DNA from: Pseudomonas fluorescens
GTDB lineage: Bacteria > Pseudomonadota > Gammaproteobacteria > Pseudomonadales > Pseudomonadaceae
Direction of reading: 5' to 3'
NCBI GenBank assembly: GCA_902825215.1
Contig: LR782234.1
Span: 2,542,001 to 2,606,000, forward strand
DNA: 64,000 nt
Part shown: piece by piece, positions 32,003 through 41,201 of the stretch
How the letters are laid out: each line of letters starts with the position of its first letter
How positions within the stretch are numbered: the stretch's first letter is position 1
Program-made: the position numbers and the translations under genes
Notes under the pieces: model-generated
Database searches by the model: none
Told to the model about the DNA's origin: nothing
What the model saw: the letters and a program-made list of their open reading frames with translations, nothing else

Positions 32003-33243
32003 GGCTGCTCGCCCTCCATCTGTACGTCTTGCAACAGTTCGGCGAAGTCCTTGAGGGTTTGTTCGTCGACCTCGCTGCCATAGTTGTCGAGCCAGGCGCG
32101 GCTGAACAATTCCTGTGGGGTGAGCTGGTCGAGTTCGATCAGCGCGCTGCCATCCTCGGCGCCGTCAGCGCCTCGGTTGCCGGCGTATTCAGCGGCGATG
32201 CGCACCAGGCGCACGGCTTTGCCTTGCAGCGCGGTTTCCACTTGATGACGCAAATCCGGCTGCGGCTCGTCGAGGCGCACGCGCACTTCCAGCCACGGCT
32301 GACGCTGGGTTTCGGCGAGCAGGTCGATGTTCGGCAGATCCGCCAGTTGCAGGAGAATCTCGGCCAGCGGCGCCGGGCCGATGCGCTGCAGATTGACCGA
32401 GCGCGGGATCAGTTTCGGCTCGACGCTGACCAAGGTTTCACCGTCGAGGATGACATCGAGAACCTGGTGCTGATAACCGATCTCCGAGAACGACAGCGGA
32501 ATCGGCGAGCCGCTGTAGCGAATCCGCTCCTCGCCGTTGACCTTCTGCGGCTTGTGCAAATGGCCGAGGGCGACGTAGCTGATGCTCGCGCCGAACAGGC
32601 TGGCGGGCAGGGCTTCGGCGTTGCCGATGATCAGGCTGCGCTCGGAATCCTCCGACACCGAACCGCCGGCCATGTGCGCGTGGCTGATGGCGATCAGCGC
32701 CTGACCCGGCTGGCGCTTGGCGTTGGCCGCCTCGATCAGCCATTCATGCACCTGACCGATGCCGCGCAAATAGTTGTCGCCCAGATGCGCGCCGGTCACT
32801 TCAGCGGGACGCAGGAACGGCAGCGCCAGGCACCACGCGGCGATTTCACCGGTTTTATCCGGCAACGGCAGCAGCAGGCGTTCGGCATCCAGTTGCCCGT
32901 CATCCAGCCACAACACCCGACCCAGCGCATGGGTGCGCAAACGCCGCATCAACGGCGCCGGCAGCTCGATCCGCGAGCCGGAATCATGGTTGCCTGCAAT
33001 CATGACGATGGTCAGCAACGGCTGCTGCTCATGGGCGCTGACGATGAAATCGTAGAGGCGTTCCTGGGCTTTGACCGGCGGGTTGACCGTGTCGAAGATG
33101 TCCCCGGCAATCAGCAGCACATCCGGCTGCGCCAGTTGCAATTGGCGCAGCAGCCATTCGAGAAAGCACGCATGCTCGAAGTCGCGCTCCTGGCCGTGCA
33201 GGTTTTGCCCAAGGTGCCAGTCGGAGGTGTGGAACAGACGCAA
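31999..33243 (-). CDS. sbcD: SbcD, nuclease subunit of the SbcCD complex
   Basis: A 414-residue calcineurin-like metallophosphoesterase. The metal-site motifs appear in order: TSDWHLGQNL, IAGDIFDTVNP, IAGNHDSGSR, ISHAHMAGG and ALGHLHKPQ. A C-terminal capping domain contacts SbcC. It acts as Mn-dependent exo/endonuclease on double-strand ends and palindrome hairpins, notable in a genome full of REPINs. First gene of the sbcD-sbcC-gst operon. Confidence 0.97.
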   Translation of the reverse strand: MRLFHTSDWHLGQNLHGQERDFEHACFLEWLLRQLQLAQPDVLLIAGDIFDTVNPPVKAQERLYDFIVSAHEQQPLLTIVMIAGNHDSGSRIELPAPLMRRLRTHALGRVLWLDDGQLDAERLLLPLPDKTGEIAAWCLALPFLRPAEVTGAHLGDNYLRGIGQVHEWLIEAANAKRQPGQALIAISHAHMAGGSVSEDSERSLIIGNAEALPASLFGASISYVALGHLHKPQKVNGEERIRYSGSPIPLSFSEIGYQHQVLDVILDGETLVSVEPKLIPRSVNLQRIGPAPLAEILLQLADLPNIDLLAETQRQPWLEVRVRLDEPQPDLRHQVETALQGKAVRLVRIAAEYAGNRGADGAEDGSALIELDQLTPQELFSRAWLDNYGSEVDEQTLKDFAELLQDVQMEGEQP

Positions 33244-33418
33244 GGTGGACTCCGCAAAAAATCAGGTGAAGGCCGCTGGAAAATGACGGCGGCAAAAGAA
33301 GGGAGAGTTTACAGATAATTCTCGGGGCAGGGCTTGCCGTGCCGATCAGCGCTGCAGCCATTACCCGAGGCGGATACTTCCAGGCTCATCACATCGCCAC
33401 GACATACAGTGAGCGCAG

Positions 33419-35056
33419 TCACTTCGGATAAAGCGGCGGCAACCCGCTATCACCCACCGGATCCTGCACCCGTTCCGCCGGCGGAATAGTCCGGATTGCC
33501 CGCCACAAATCCTCACCCTGCCAATGCTGCCCCGTCTCGCTGTACAGCGCACCATTGAGCCCATCCAGCGCATCCGACAGCGGCACAAACCGCGCCGCCA
33601 TGTCCGCCAGTGTCTCCGGCTGCTGACGCGCCCACGCATCCAGCGCCTGCCGCGTTGCCTGCGGATCATTCGCCTGACTCGCACGTTTGATGTCATCCAT
33701 CAACGTGCGTGGGCTCGGGCCGGTTTGTGCGGCGCGATGCACCGCTGGTTGCCAGCGGGCGCGCCACCACAGGCCGAAGCCGAGGAGGGTGGTGCAGGCG
33801 AGGATCAGGGTGCTGAGTTTCCACCACCACAGCACGTCGTTGTCGACGCTGCTCGGTTGCAGGGTGCCGGCCGGGGTGTCGATTTGCAGGCTCGGGTTGT
33901 TCGCCACTTGCAAGGTACGCGCAGGCAGGCTGCTGTGTTCCAGGTGATCTTCGAAGGTGTTCCACCAGACCACGTCGACGGTCGGCAGGTCGATCGCGCC
34001 ACTGCGATTGGGTACCAGCGCTTCGCGTTCTTCGCGGCTGCCGATGAGGCCGCGTTCGCTGCTCTGGTTGCTCAGCACCGGTTGGTCGGGGTAGCGGCGC
34101 AGGCCGGAGACGTCGGTGGCGGGCAGGGCGGGGAGCTGCGAGCTGGCCAGGCCTTCGACTTTCAGGGTCAGGCTGCGCGTCAGTGAGTCGCCGACCTGGG
34201 TGTGTTCGGGCTCGGGGTTCCAGCTTTCGCTCAGGCTCAGGCTGCGGGCGGGCAGCCAGGGCGCATCGACCGGGTAGGTCAGCGGTTTGGGTTTAACGGT
34301 CAGCGGGATTTCCGCAGAGCTGACGCGCATCAGTTTGCCCGGCTTCGGCCCCTGAGCATTCGCGTCCTGAGACGGCTGCGTGTCGACCAGCGTGGCGCTG
34401 AACGTCTGCGGGGCGATGGTCAGCAAACCGCTGTGCTGCGGATAAATCGCGTAGCGCATCTCGATCACCCCGTGGCGCACACCGTTGAGGTCTTTCTCGT
34501 AGGTGCGCGTGTCGCCCAGTTGTTCAATGCGCGCGTCGGCGATGTGCAGCGGGGTCAGGCTGCTGTCGTCGTACAGCGACACCGAATGATAGATGCGCAG
34601 CGTCAGAATCGCCTGCGCCTGCACATAGACGCTGGACTGATCGAGGCTGGCTTCGATGAACACCGGATCGAGGCTGTTCTGGCTCTCGCGGGTGTCGCTT
34701 TCGATGACTTGCACGGTGATCGGCTGGCTCTGCGCCTCGCCCAGTTGCAGCGGCGGAATCACCACGCTGCCGTTTTCTTTCGGCAGCAGGGTAATGATCC
34801 AGCGAGTGGTCGCGCGGTTGGCACCGTTGAGGGTATTCAACTGATTGACCTGGCGTGTGCCGCGCACCTCGAACAGCGGTTCCAGCGCAGTCAGGTCGGG
34901 CTTGCCGAACTGCGTGACGTCGTCAGTTTCGAGGGTGAGCTCGACCGTCTCGCCGGAGTTCAGGCGACTGCGATCCACGCTGGCGGTCAACTCGGCCGCC
35001 TGGGCGGTGGCCGTGCAGAGCAGCAAGGGCAGCAAGAGAGCGGTGAAGCGGGTCAT
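33419..35056 (-). CDS. BatD-like oxygen-tolerance/aerotolerance protein
   Basis: A 545-residue protein. The signal peptide MTRFTALLLPLLLCTATAQA is followed by beta-rich BatD repeats (LTASVDRSRLNSGETVELTL at the mature start). A single transmembrane helix near 440-460 (LSTLILACTTLLGFGLWW) and a cytosolic tail follow. It is the last gene of the MoxR-Bat operon. BatD proteins are thought to help a membrane-associated VWA/MoxR complex in envelope stress tolerance. The start at 35056 overlaps the BatB/C gene stop. Confidence 0.88.
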   Translation of the reverse strand: MTRFTALLLPLLLCTATAQAAELTASVDRSRLNSGETVELTLETDDVTQFGKPDLTALEPLFEVRGTRQVNQLNTLNGANRATTRWIITLLPKENGSVVIPPLQLGEAQSQPITVQVIESDTRESQNSLDPVFIEASLDQSSVYVQAQAILTLRIYHSVSLYDDSSLTPLHIADARIEQLGDTRTYEKDLNGVRHGVIEMRYAIYPQHSGLLTIAPQTFSATLVDTQPSQDANAQGPKPGKLMRVSSAEIPLTVKPKPLTYPVDAPWLPARSLSLSESWNPEPEHTQVGDSLTRSLTLKVEGLASSQLPALPATDVSGLRRYPDQPVLSNQSSERGLIGSREEREALVPNRSGAIDLPTVDVVWWNTFEDHLEHSSLPARTLQVANNPSLQIDTPAGTLQPSSVDNDVLWWWKLSTLILACTTLLGFGLWWRARWQPAVHRAAQTGPSPRTLMDDIKRASQANDPQATRQALDAWARQQPETLADMAARFVPLSDALDGLNGALYSETGQHWQGEDLWRAIRTIPPAERVQDPVGDSGLPPLYPK

Positions 35057-36792
35057 CGAATGTTTTCCTGATCCTGATGTTGCTGCTGTTCGTACCAGAA
35101 TTTGCGCCGCAGCAGTTCCCCCGGGTCGTCCGGGATCTTGCCCAGCCATTGTTCCAGTGCCTGCCGCTGCTCGCCTTCGAGATTGTTCTCGCTCGGGCGC
35201 AGGGTTGGCACGGTGTCCGTTTCTTCGGCCTCGTTACTGCCTGGCACCTCGTTAGGGCCGGGCTGTGGCGGTGTGGCCGGTGGCGGTTCGCTGGCCGACT
35301 CGGCTGTTTGCGCCTCACTCGGGCTTTCGCTGCTGACCGCCGGTGGCGGAGCGCTGACGGGCGGAGATTCGTCGCCGGGCAGGCTGGGTTGCTCGCTCGG
35401 TTTGCTCTCGGGTTCAACCGGCGGCGGGGCGTTTTTCTGCTTGAGCAGATTTTCCACCAGCGCCTTGTTGGTCTGTGCCGGACGCAGATCCGCTTGCAGT
35501 TCAAGCGCCTGTTCATAGGCATCGATCGCCGCTTCCAGCTCGCCGCTTTTCGCCAAGGCATTGCCACGATTGTAGTGGGCGCGGGCATCGATGCCTTCGG
35601 CGAAACGCTGGGCGGCGCCACTGTAGTCGCCGGCCTCGTACAACGCCACCCCTTGCCACTGGTGATCTTCGAAATGTTGCGCGGCTTCGGCCGGGCGCTT
35701 CTGTTTGAGCAGGTGCAGGCCTTGTTGATCCGGGCGTAGCCACAAATCCTCAAAGTCAAAAGCGTAGCTCGGTTGTGGCAGGCACAGCATCAACGGCAGG
35801 CAGAACAGCCAGCCGCGACGCCCGGCACACGCGGCGAGCAACAACAGCGGCAACAGCAGCCAGTAGCCCTGATCGGCCCAGGTGTCGAGGCGCACGGTCT
35901 GGCCATCGTCGCGCAGACTGCGCGGGCCGTTGAGCAGGCCGAGCGCGCCGAGGTCGCCTTCGTCCAGTCGTGCGGCGTGGTATTCGCCACCGACGCTGTC
36001 GAGGAACGCCGCCAGACCCGGGCTGTCGAGTTGCGGAATGCGAATCGCGCCTTGATCGTCCTTGAGGAAACTGCCGTCCTCCTGAGCGATCGGCGCACCT
36101 TCGGCGGTGCCGATGCCGAGCATCAGCAGTTGCGCCGATTGCCCGCGCAGCGCCCGACGAATGCCGTCGCGCTCTTGCTCATCGAGTGACGAGCCGATCA
36201 GCAAAATACGCCCTTGGCCGAGCGCACCCTGTTCCAGCAACGCCAGGGCTTTACTGACAGCCAGATCGGCGCGGTGACCACTTTGCGGCATCAGCGAAGG
36301 TTTCAACGCATCGAGCAGGTTGCGGCTGGTCGCCAGATCATCCGACAACGGCACCAGCGTGTGGGCGCTGCCGGCATAGACGACGATGGCGGTCTGCGCA
36401 TCGCTGCGCGCCTGCAACAGATCGAAGAGCTTGCGCCGGGCCTGTTCCAGGCGCGTCGGTGGCGAGTCGGTGGCGAGCATTTCCGCGGTCAGTTCCAGCA
36501 CCACCACCAGCGGGTCGGCCGGTTTCTGGCTGGTCTGTTCGACGCGCTCCCAGCTCGGCCCGAGCAGCGCCAGGATCGTCAGTAACCACGCCACGCCGAG
36601 GGCCACCCACGGCAGCTTGCTGTCGCGGCCATTGCCGCCACTGAGCAGGGTGGCGTGGAAGGCTGGCGGCAGAATCATCTGCCAGCGCCCGGCGCGTTTC
36701 TGCCGGTGCCAGAGCTGCCAGATCATCCAGCCCAGCAGCGGCAACAACAGCAGCCACCACGGGCGGAACCAATGCGGCCAGAGCGCGATCAT
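35053..36792 (-). CDS. VWA-TPR fusion protein (BatB/BatC-like)
   Basis: A 579-residue membrane protein. Two N-terminal helices (to about 75) precede a von Willebrand A domain (about 90-290), another helix near 320, and TPR repeats (about 370-450, with HYNRGNALAKSGELEAAIDAYEQAL). The tail to about 540 is rich in Pro/Glu/Ser. It equals BatB and BatC joined, as in other pseudomonads. The usual MIDAS DxSxS of the VWA domain is replaced by LELTAEM, so metal binding here is doubtful. Confidence 0.88.
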   Translation of the reverse strand: MIALWPHWFRPWWLLLLPLLGWMIWQLWHRQKRAGRWQMILPPAFHATLLSGGNGRDSKLPWVALGVAWLLTILALLGPSWERVEQTSQKPADPLVVVLELTAEMLATDSPPTRLEQARRKLFDLLQARSDAQTAIVVYAGSAHTLVPLSDDLATSRNLLDALKPSLMPQSGHRADLAVSKALALLEQGALGQGRILLIGSSLDEQERDGIRRALRGQSAQLLMLGIGTAEGAPIAQEDGSFLKDDQGAIRIPQLDSPGLAAFLDSVGGEYHAARLDEGDLGALGLLNGPRSLRDDGQTVRLDTWADQGYWLLLPLLLLAACAGRRGWLFCLPLMLCLPQPSYAFDFEDLWLRPDQQGLHLLKQKRPAEAAQHFEDHQWQGVALYEAGDYSGAAQRFAEGIDARAHYNRGNALAKSGELEAAIDAYEQALELQADLRPAQTNKALVENLLKQKNAPPPVEPESKPSEQPSLPGDESPPVSAPPPAVSSESPSEAQTAESASEPPPATPPQPGPNEVPGSNEAEETDTVPTLRPSENNLEGEQRQALEQWLGKIPDDPGELLRRKFWYEQQQHQDQENIR

Positions 36793-37868
36793 CGACGCCT
36801 CCGCAAGCGCAAGCGCTTGAGGCGTTCGCGCCAGTCAGGCAACGGACTTTGCAGATTGAGTTCCTTGTTGAGCAGGCGTTGCAGCGGATTGTCCGGCCAC
36901 AGTTCGCGGGCGACCAGCAACAGACTCAACCACAGCGCCAGTGCCAGCGGCCAGTGATACAAGGCCTGGGCCGGGCGCGCCTGGGTCGGTTGCTGAGTCA
37001 CGGGCTCGAGCTGGTCGAGCGTGTCTTTGATGGTTTGCAGTTCGAGGCCATCGTGGGCGCGGAAGTACTGCCCGCCGGTGACTTCGGCGATGGCTTTGAG
37101 CGCCGGCTCGTCGAGGTCCAGGCTCGGATTGACGCCGAGCAGGCCGGTGGAACCGCTGTCTTCGGGGTTGGCGCCGATGCCGATCGGGTAGATCTTCACG
37201 CCTTCGCTGGCGGCGAGCCGGGCGGCCGTCAGCGGATCGATTTCGCCGCCGTTGTTGGCGCCGTCAGTCACCAGAATCAATACGCGGCTTTGTGCCGGGC
37301 GCAGGCGCAGGCGTTTCAGCGCCAGACCGATCGCATCGCCAATCGCGGTGTTCTTGCCGGCGATGCCGATCCGCGCCTCGTCGAGCCAGATGCGCACGGT
37401 GCGCCGGTCGAAGGTCAGCGGCGCTTGCAGATAGGCCTGGCTGCCGAACAGGATCAGTCCGACCCGGTCGCCCTCACGGCTTTCAAGGAAGTCGCCGAGC
37501 AAATGCTGAACCAGTGACAGGCGGCTGACCTCTTCGTCCTGCCACTGCATGTCGGGAAAGTCCATCGAACCGGACACGTCCACCGCCACCAGCAAATCGC
37601 GACCACTGGCAGCAATCGGCAGCGGCTCGCCGAGCCATTGCGGGCGCGCGGCGGCGACCAGCAGCAACAACCACAACAGCATGAACGGCGCCTGTTGCCG
37701 CCACGCCGGCAGATTGGCCCGGGCGCGGCGGCGGGCGAGGCCTTCCAGATCCGCGAGAAAACTCACTTTCAACGCCGGCTCGCCGCTGTCGGCCACCGGC
37801 AGCAGCACCCGCATCAGCCACGGCAGCGGCAACAGTACGAAGATCCACGGCCAGGCGAATTCAAACAT
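36789..37868 (-). CDS. VWA domain membrane protein (BatA-like)
   Basis: A 359-residue protein. Two N-terminal helices (about 5-22 and 60-78) precede a VWA domain with an intact MIDAS motif VDVSGSMDFPD and the later threonine/aspartate sites (KNTAIGDAIG; LVTDGANNGGEID). A C-terminal helix follows. It would act as the metal-dependent adhesion/chaperone unit served by the MoxR ATPase. It overlaps the DUF4381 gene by 8 nt and the next gene by 4. Confidence 0.9.
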   Translation of the reverse strand: MFEFAWPWIFVLLPLPWLMRVLLPVADSGEPALKVSFLADLEGLARRRARANLPAWRQQAPFMLLWLLLLVAAARPQWLGEPLPIAASGRDLLVAVDVSGSMDFPDMQWQDEEVSRLSLVQHLLGDFLESREGDRVGLILFGSQAYLQAPLTFDRRTVRIWLDEARIGIAGKNTAIGDAIGLALKRLRLRPAQSRVLILVTDGANNGGEIDPLTAARLAASEGVKIYPIGIGANPEDSGSTGLLGVNPSLDLDEPALKAIAEVTGGQYFRAHDGLELQTIKDTLDQLEPVTQQPTQARPAQALYHWPLALALWLSLLLVARELWPDNPLQRLLNKELNLQSPLPDWRERLKRLRLRRRR

Positions 37869-38358
37869 GTTTGCGAATCCACGTTTCGACCGCCTGGGTC
37901 AGGCCGGCGATGGCTTTGTCGTCGAGTTTGCATTCCGGCTTGTAGGCGCCTTCGACCAGCACCATCCAGCGTGTCAGGCCCGCCGCCGGGCAACGGTTGT
38001 CGAGGAACGCCAGCCATTTACGCCCGTTGAGGGTGTGGCTCTGGCTGTACGGATAGTGGTTGCGACACAGGCGTTTGAGCAGGCCATTGAGCTGCTGCAG
38101 CCAGGCACCGGCCGGCGCGCCGTCATAGGGCTTGGGCATTTGCGCGAGTTCCGCGAGGGCGGCGATGCGCACCGGGTCGAGCGGCTGTTCGGCGCGTACC
38201 ACCGGGCGTTTTCTCACCGGAATGAAATGACGCACCTTCCACACGGCGAAACCGAGCAGCGGCAACAGCAGCAGTAACAGCCACCAGCCCGGCGCCGGTG
38301 GCCAGAAGCCGATTGGCGGCGGAGAGATCAGCGGTTGCAGTTGTTCGAGGCCGTTCAT
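37861..38358 (-). CDS. DUF4381 domain membrane protein
   Basis: A 165-residue protein with a proline-rich N-terminus (LISPPPIGFWPPAPG), one transmembrane helix (about 25-43, WWLLLLLLPLLGFAVW) and a cytosolic helical domain with RLCRNHYPYSQSHTLNGRKW. Matches DUF4381, a constant member of these operons. The start at 38358 overlaps the DUF58 stop. Precise role unknown. Confidence 0.88.
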   Translation of the reverse strand: MNGLEQLQPLISPPPIGFWPPAPGWWLLLLLLPLLGFAVWKVRHFIPVRKRPVVRAEQPLDPVRIAALAELAQMPKPYDGAPAGAWLQQLNGLLKRLCRNHYPYSQSHTLNGRKWLAFLDNRCPAAGLTRWMVLVEGAYKPECKLDDKAIAGLTQAVETWIRKHV

Positions 38359-39299
38359 CGACCAGTCCCCGGCCGCTGCGGGTTGAGGAATTCGCGCATC
38401 TGCTCGACCATTTCGCTCTGCGTGCTCAGTGGCATCAATAGCACCCGCAGTTTCTGCGCGAGCAATTCCCAGCGGGCGATGCGCGCTTCGGCCTGGGCGC
38501 GGTAGGTCTGGCGCAGCTCGAAATTCAACGTATCGAGTTCCAGTTGCGCGCCTTTCTGGGCGAAGCGCAAAAGCCCGGCGGCGGGCAGGGCGTGATCGAG
38601 CGGGTCGGACAGCGGCAGCAGCAACAGATCGCAATGCCGCGACAGCAGGCTCAGTTGTTGCTCGGCGCTGTCGGACAAGGCGCGCTCATCGCAGATCACG
38701 ATCACCAGACTGCCCGGGCGCAGGACTTCGCGTGCACGGCGCAGGGCTACGCCCAAGGCGTCACGATCCGGCTCGCGCTCGCTGTGCAGCGACTGATTGA
38801 CCTTGACCAGCCGATTGAGCAATTGCAGCAGGCTTTGCTTGCTGCGTCGCGGCTTGATTTCGTAATGCTCGTTATCGCCGAATACCAATCCGCCAACGCG
38901 GTCGTTGTGACCCAGCGCGGCCCAGCCAATCAGCGCGGCCACTTGTGCCGCCAGCACCGACTTGAACATCAGCCCGGAGCCGAAAAACAGCCGCGTGCTT
39001 TGCTCGACCATGATGAAGATCGGCCGTTCGCGCTCTTCGTGGAACAGCTTGGTGTGCGGTTCCTGGGTGCGCGCCGTCACGCGCCAGTCGATGGTGCGCA
39101 CATCGTCGCCGGCCTGGTAGACCCGCACCTGATCGAAGTCGACGCCGCGCCCGCGGAATTTCGAGTGATGCAGGCCGATCAGCGGGCTGCGCTGACTCGG
39201 CGTGGAAAACAGCTGCACCTCGCGCACTCGGTGACGCATCTCGATCAACTCGGTGAGGTTGATGCGGATCGCGGATTCGTCGGGCAGGGCGGCGTTCAT
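38355..39299 (-). CDS. DUF58 domain protein
   Basis: A 314-residue soluble protein with the DUF58 core motifs KFRGRGVDFDQVRVYQAGDDVR and TIDWRVTART. A VWA-like fold follows, with VIVICDERALSDSAEQQL. The ATG at 39299 is preferred over a TTG at 39308 and lies 5 nt after the MoxR stop. DUF58 proteins are standard partners of MoxR AAA ATPases. Confidence 0.9.
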   Translation of the reverse strand: MNAALPDESAIRINLTELIEMRHRVREVQLFSTPSQRSPLIGLHHSKFRGRGVDFDQVRVYQAGDDVRTIDWRVTARTQEPHTKLFHEERERPIFIMVEQSTRLFFGSGLMFKSVLAAQVAALIGWAALGHNDRVGGLVFGDNEHYEIKPRRSKQSLLQLLNRLVKVNQSLHSEREPDRDALGVALRRAREVLRPGSLVIVICDERALSDSAEQQLSLLSRHCDLLLLPLSDPLDHALPAAGLLRFAQKGAQLELDTLNFELRQTYRAQAEARIARWELLAQKLRVLLMPLSTQSEMVEQMREFLNPQRPGTGR

Positions 39300-39304
39300 G
39301 GGGG

Positions 39305-40264
39305 TCAAGCGACAGCGACGACGTCGAGAATCCGCTGCACCACGCGGTCCTGATCGATGCCCGCGGCTTCGGCTTCAAACGACAGAATGATGCGATGGCG
39401 CAACACGTCGAACAGTACGGCCTGAATGTCTTCCGGGCTGACGAAATCACGACCGGCCAGCCAGGCGTGAGCGCGGGCGCAGCGGTCCAGCGCAATCGAA
39501 CCGCGCGGGCTGGCGCCGTAGGCAATCCACTCGGCCATCTCCGGGTCGAACTTGGCCGGGTTGCGCGTGGCCATGACCAATTGCACCAGGTATTCCTCCA
39601 CGGCGTCGGCCATGTACAAGCCAAGGATTTCCTTGCGCGCGGCGAAGATCGCCTGCTGGCTGACGCGACGTTCGGGTTTGGTTTCGCCATTCAGCGCTTC
39701 GCCACGGGCCTGCTGCAGAATGCGCCGCTCGACCGCGGCGTCCGGGAAACCGATCTTGACGTGCATGAGAAAACGGTCGAGCTGCGCTTCTGGCAGCGGA
39801 TAGGTGCCTTCCTGCTCGATCGGGTTCTGCGTGGCCATCACCAGAAACAGCGGCGACAGCTCGTAAGTGCTGCGCCCGACGCTGACCTGGCGCTCGGCCA
39901 TCGCTTCGAGCAGGGCCGATTGCACCTTGGCCGGGGCCCGGTTGATTTCGTCCGCCAGCACCAGGTTGTGGAAGATCGGCCCTTGCTGGAACACGAAGCT
40001 GCCGGTTTCCGGGCGATAGATCTCGGTGCCGGTGATGTCCGCTGGCAACAGGTCAGGGGTAAATTGAATGCGATGGAACTGGGCTTCGATGCCCTCGGCG
40101 AGCTCTTTGATCGCTTTGGTCTTGGCCAGCCCCGGCGCGCCCTCGACCAGCATGTGGCCGTCGGCGAGCAGGGCGATGAGCAAACGCTCGATGAGTTTTT
40201 CCTGGCCGAGAATCTGCGTTGAAAGAAAGGTTCGCAGCGCCAGCAGCGCTTCACGATGTTCCAT
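39305..40264 (-). CDS. MoxR-family AAA+ ATPase
   Basis: A 319-residue ATPase, first gene of the six-gene Bat operon. Walker A is EGAPGLAKTK, Walker B is LVLADEINRAPAK, sensor 1 is MATQNPIEQEGTYPLPEAQLD and the arginine region ends IAYGASPRG. MoxR ATPases act as chaperones that load or activate VWA-domain proteins. The ATG at 40264 has AGGAA upstream; a GTG at 40294, ten codons earlier, is the alternative. Confidence 0.92.
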   Translation of the reverse strand: MEHREALLALRTFLSTQILGQEKLIERLLIALLADGHMLVEGAPGLAKTKAIKELAEGIEAQFHRIQFTPDLLPADITGTEIYRPETGSFVFQQGPIFHNLVLADEINRAPAKVQSALLEAMAERQVSVGRSTYELSPLFLVMATQNPIEQEGTYPLPEAQLDRFLMHVKIGFPDAAVERRILQQARGEALNGETKPERRVSQQAIFAARKEILGLYMADAVEEYLVQLVMATRNPAKFDPEMAEWIAYGASPRGSIALDRCARAHAWLAGRDFVSPEDIQAVLFDVLRHRIILSFEAEAAGIDQDRVVQRILDVVAVA

Positions 40265-40438
40265 CGGTGACGGTTCCTGCAAAGGGGTGGCCACGGGCGT
40301 TCGCTAACGCCGTGGCTGGGGGCGTTACTTTAATCCATCGCGGGGGGTGGCGACTAACGGCATTTTGCGCAAAGTGCGGGAAATGATTGGGGGATTTGTA
40401 GGGATTTTGTAGCGGGGGAGTGCTGAGGGGGCAGTTCC

Positions 40439-40542
40439 GGCCCCATCGCTGGCAAGCCAGCTCCCACAGGTTTCTGCGTTGTGCATGCGATTTGTGCAAC
40501 ACATCGATCACTGTGGGAGCTGGCTTGCCAGCGATGGGGCCA
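40439..40542. repeat. REPIN (GCTGGCTTGCCAGC variant, arms reversed)
   Basis: GGCCCCATCGCTGGCAAGCC at the left and GGCTTGCCAGCGATGGGGCC at the right, with the CTCCCACAG sides facing inward. It lies between the divergent-side hypothetical gene and the MoxR promoter region. Confidence 0.88.
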
Positions 40543-40553
40543 ACCCAAGCGGT

Positions 40554-40907
40554 TCAAACTTCGTTGATGAACGTGCCAGTGCCATCAAGGATGTTCTTGA
40601 GGGTCTCGACCACCTCATCCATGTCCACCATATCCGGATTGAAGCTGATCTCCAGCACATCATCCCCGTTCAACGCATCGGCATCTGCCGCAGCAATCTC
40701 GATCTTCAACAGACTCGCACTCAAGGTGACCTTGACCCCGTCGAGAGTAGAAGGCTCACCATCCAGCGTGATCTCCAGCTCATCCTCGTCCGGGTAGCGG
40801 CTCATCAGAAACATCTCGCCCTTGTCGCTGTGGCAGCAGAGCATGGCCATGTTGTCTTCTTCGTCATCGCACGGGTTGACGATGAGCAGGGCGGTGGTCA
40901 TTTGCAT
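40554..40907 (-). CDS. Small acidic protein of unknown function
   Basis: A 117-residue soluble protein starting MQMTTALLIVNPCDDEEDNM, with a strongly acidic composition and no membrane segment. The start at 40907 follows CAGGAATTCCCCC. The upstream part of the open frame is not protein-like. It lies between the MoxR operon and the divergent zinc-ribbon gene. I do not recognise a characterised family. Confidence 0.75.
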   Translation of the reverse strand: MQMTTALLIVNPCDDEEDNMAMLCCHSDKGEMFLMSRYPDEDELEITLDGEPSTLDGVKVTLSASLLKIEIAAADADALNGDDVLEISFNPDMVDMDEVVETLKNILDGTGTFINEV

Positions 40908-41201
40908 GGGGGAATTCCTGCCCGGCGAGGGCGCTTGGGTGATCAAAAAAGGGATTTTGCCAGTCTCTGTGCATTTGCGCCGCCTGCTTATGTCGTAAGC
41001 GCTCAAAAAAGAGGATAAATCCTTCAGTCGACTGTGCTTTTCAGCGAGGAAGTTTCCGGCGGCCCTGTAGGCGATTGGTTTTGTCGATGAAAAGGCCGGT
41101 TTTAACGAGTTTTCGCTTGTTTTGCGCGCCAAATTGCCCTTAGTTTGCTGCCAGAACGCAATGGAGTGCGCATCCGGAACTCAAAAAAAGGAGCTCTTTT
41201 C

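Noticed and set aside
29750-32083. A 777-codon plus-strand frame opposite sbcC
   Set aside because: Leucine-rich antisense of the Gln/Ala-rich coiled-coil codons of sbcC; no start or family evidence.
28361-33243. sbcD-sbcC as part of a defence island
   Set aside because: Motifs, lengths and gene order are those of the housekeeping SbcCD nuclease, and composition matches the chromosome.
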